Source: Arabidopsis thaliana
Lineage: Eukaryota; Streptophyta; Magnoliopsida; Brassicales; Brassicaceae
Reading direction: 5' to 3'
Length of the DNA stretch: 64,000 nt
Assembly (NCBI RefSeq): GCF_000001735.4
Contig: NC_003076.8
Span: 20,649,835-20,713,834, forward strand
Part shown: in pieces, positions 62,516 through 64,000 of the stretch
Numbering within the stretch: position 1 is the stretch's first letter
Layout of the letters: the number at the start of each line of letters is the position of its first letter
The notes under the pieces: model-generated
Databases searched by the model: none
What the model saw: only the letters and a program-made list of their open reading frames with translations
What the model was told of the DNA's origin: nothing
Program-made: the position numbers and the translations under genes

Positions 62516-64000
62516 AGGAATTGCTTTTGTATTCACTATTCAAAGAAACAAGGAGAAACAGAAGAAAGAGTATTTTAGGGACCACTTGTATATTGAAGAT
62601 ACCTTTTTATTTGAGAAGAAATTACTACCATATTTCGGCGGGTAATTTATGTTAGATGATATGTTTATATATAATATCGAGATTGTATATTTAAGTAATT
62701 GCATTGAGTAACCATGGAAGAGTAAAAATGAAAATTTAAGTAAATAATGTTGAATTTCAAAAATTAGGTGACTAATGATCTTTCATCATTCTTAGATACG
62801 TATGTTCTCTTTTTTTTTTTTTTTCAAATGCAAACTCATGGAATATTTGTCTATTTATTTTGTTTAGTTTTATTACTCTATGGGTATCATGATATTTTAG
62901 AAAATTTGTTTCAAATTACTTTATGTAAGAACTTATAATTTTAAATTTTGTTGTAATTTGTATTCTCCATAGTTTTATGTTATTTAGAGAATAAATTATG
63001 TTTTGAAATATAAGATTATAAATACTACATAATTTGTAATACAACCATGTTGTAAAACTAAACAAGACAAATACTGATCAATATATCATTTAATTAAGAC
63101 TTTTTTTATAAGAATATAATAGCGCATAACGTGAAAACAATAAATGTACTATAAAAAGAAGTAATCAACTAAACCCATTAAATGAACGAAAGAACGACCA
63201 ACGTGGGCAGTCGAACTCGAGGAAAATGTTCTCTAAAACCAATTGATGTATTTGTATTGACCATCAACTACACTCACGTAAGCATTCAATATTGTCGCCC
63301 TAACAACGAACTATATTTAGAAATGCCCTAAAGCTATGGCTTGTTTTACTTTATAAGAGGGTCGGACCTATAATACACATATCAAAAAAGTTAATGTACA
63401 CCAAAAGAGCAATATTTATCATTTATCAATCAATTTTACTTTATCAGATTGCAGAACCTTTGCCACAGCTAATATATAGATCAATATATAGGCACAGTTT
63501 AACGAGTCAGATATAATTAAAGACTAGATAGTAGAGAGATATATTACCCTATCCAAAATACTGTACATTTAGAACTAAATATGTAATGCCGCGTGATCTT
63601 CTCAATAATAATCTCTATGTGGATACCATAATACTACAAACTTTTGTCCATTTTTGTTAGAGAAAATAAAAACTTTTGTCCATTTCCCACTTTGGATCGA
63701 CATAGGAAATTTCCTTTTCAGAAAAGGACAAAAGAAAAAAAATTGTGAATAAGGTGTGAAGTCCAATCCCATGATACCGTTGGGTATGCATAGAAGACAA
63801 AAAATCATAAATCTCCATTTTGTTTTGATATAATCGGGTACTCTTATAGTAATAATCGAAAAAACGAGTACTTGACCATCAAAATTTATCACAATCCATG
63901 TCCTTAATTATTTAGACTATTATAATTCCTTTCTTCTATTTATAAATTATTATTATGACACGTACTTAACAAAAACATTAAGCGAATCTACGATTAATTA
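62516..64000. other. BHLH137 upstream intergenic DNA to window end
   Basis: AT-rich; the frame at 63602-63892 (minus) is not protein-like. From memory the next gene beyond the window is CLPC1, but nothing of it can be seen here. Confidence 0.45.

Overview
This is nuclear plant DNA: intron-rich genes with GT..AG introns, AT-rich intergenic DNA, TATA boxes, telo-box and site II promoter motifs, and a eukaryotic tRNA. Gene content and order match the long arm of chromosome 5 of Arabidopsis thaliana (or a very close relative). I recognise the run from about AT5G50780 (MORC4) to AT5G50915 (BHLH137); locus names are from memory, while gene models were built by hand from reading frames and splice sites. 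Thirteen protein-coding genes and one tRNA gene are supported. Spliced lengths all close in frame: MORC4 804 aa, SWEET10 289, SWEET13 294, TIM8 77, NAC097 193, an acylation-motif protein 281, taxilin-like 404, MAB1 363, CDK-like kinase 580, UBC27 192, lipase-like 408, ARM-repeat protein 555, BHLH137 286.

Layout. 0.4-5.1 kb: MORC4 (+), a GHKL-ATPase chromatin silencing factor. 6.6-17.3 kb: SWEET10 and SWEET13 (both -), a tandem pair of clade III sugar transporters with identical intron positions and phases, about 7.5 kb apart. 17.3-25.4 kb: gene-poor DNA with an 18-bp perfect inverted repeat, microsatellites, a direct duplication and a worn Helitron end. 25.4-26.7 kb: tRNA-Gln(TTG) and TIM8 (-). 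27.2 kb: a SINE-like tail with oligo(A). 29.4-30.2 kb: NAC097 (+), an atypical NAC protein. 30.5-32.5 kb: AT-rich DNA with Helitron-type termini. 33.6-34.7 kb: a charged protein with an N-terminal MGCGGS motif (+). 36.0-38.9 kb: an alpha-taxilin-like coiled coil (+). 39.8-43.1 kb: MAB1, mitochondrial pyruvate dehydrogenase E1-beta (+). 43.9-47.1 kb: a CDK-like kinase (-). 49.8-51.2 kb: UBC27 (-). 51.4-51.7 kb: a broken relic that resembles a NYN-domain gene (+). 52.8-54.4 kb: a class-3-lipase-like alpha/beta hydrolase (+). 55.2-56.9 kb: an intronless ARM-repeat protein (-). 60.9-62.4 kb: BHLH137 (-). The last 1.6 kb is upstream intergenic DNA.

The genes are not an operon or a pathway cluster. 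Apart from the SWEET pair they are independent nuclear genes; two (TIM8, MAB1) supply mitochondria. I found no convincing undescribed system. The most useful leads are: pocket-residue divergence between the two SWEETs, a NAC protein that has lost its DNA-contact motif, a NYN-like relic hidden under an opposite-strand ORF, a GC-rich palindrome just upstream of the ARM-repeat gene, a triplicated acidic motif in the MGCGGS protein, and a possible gene-carrying MULE-type element between the SWEETs.
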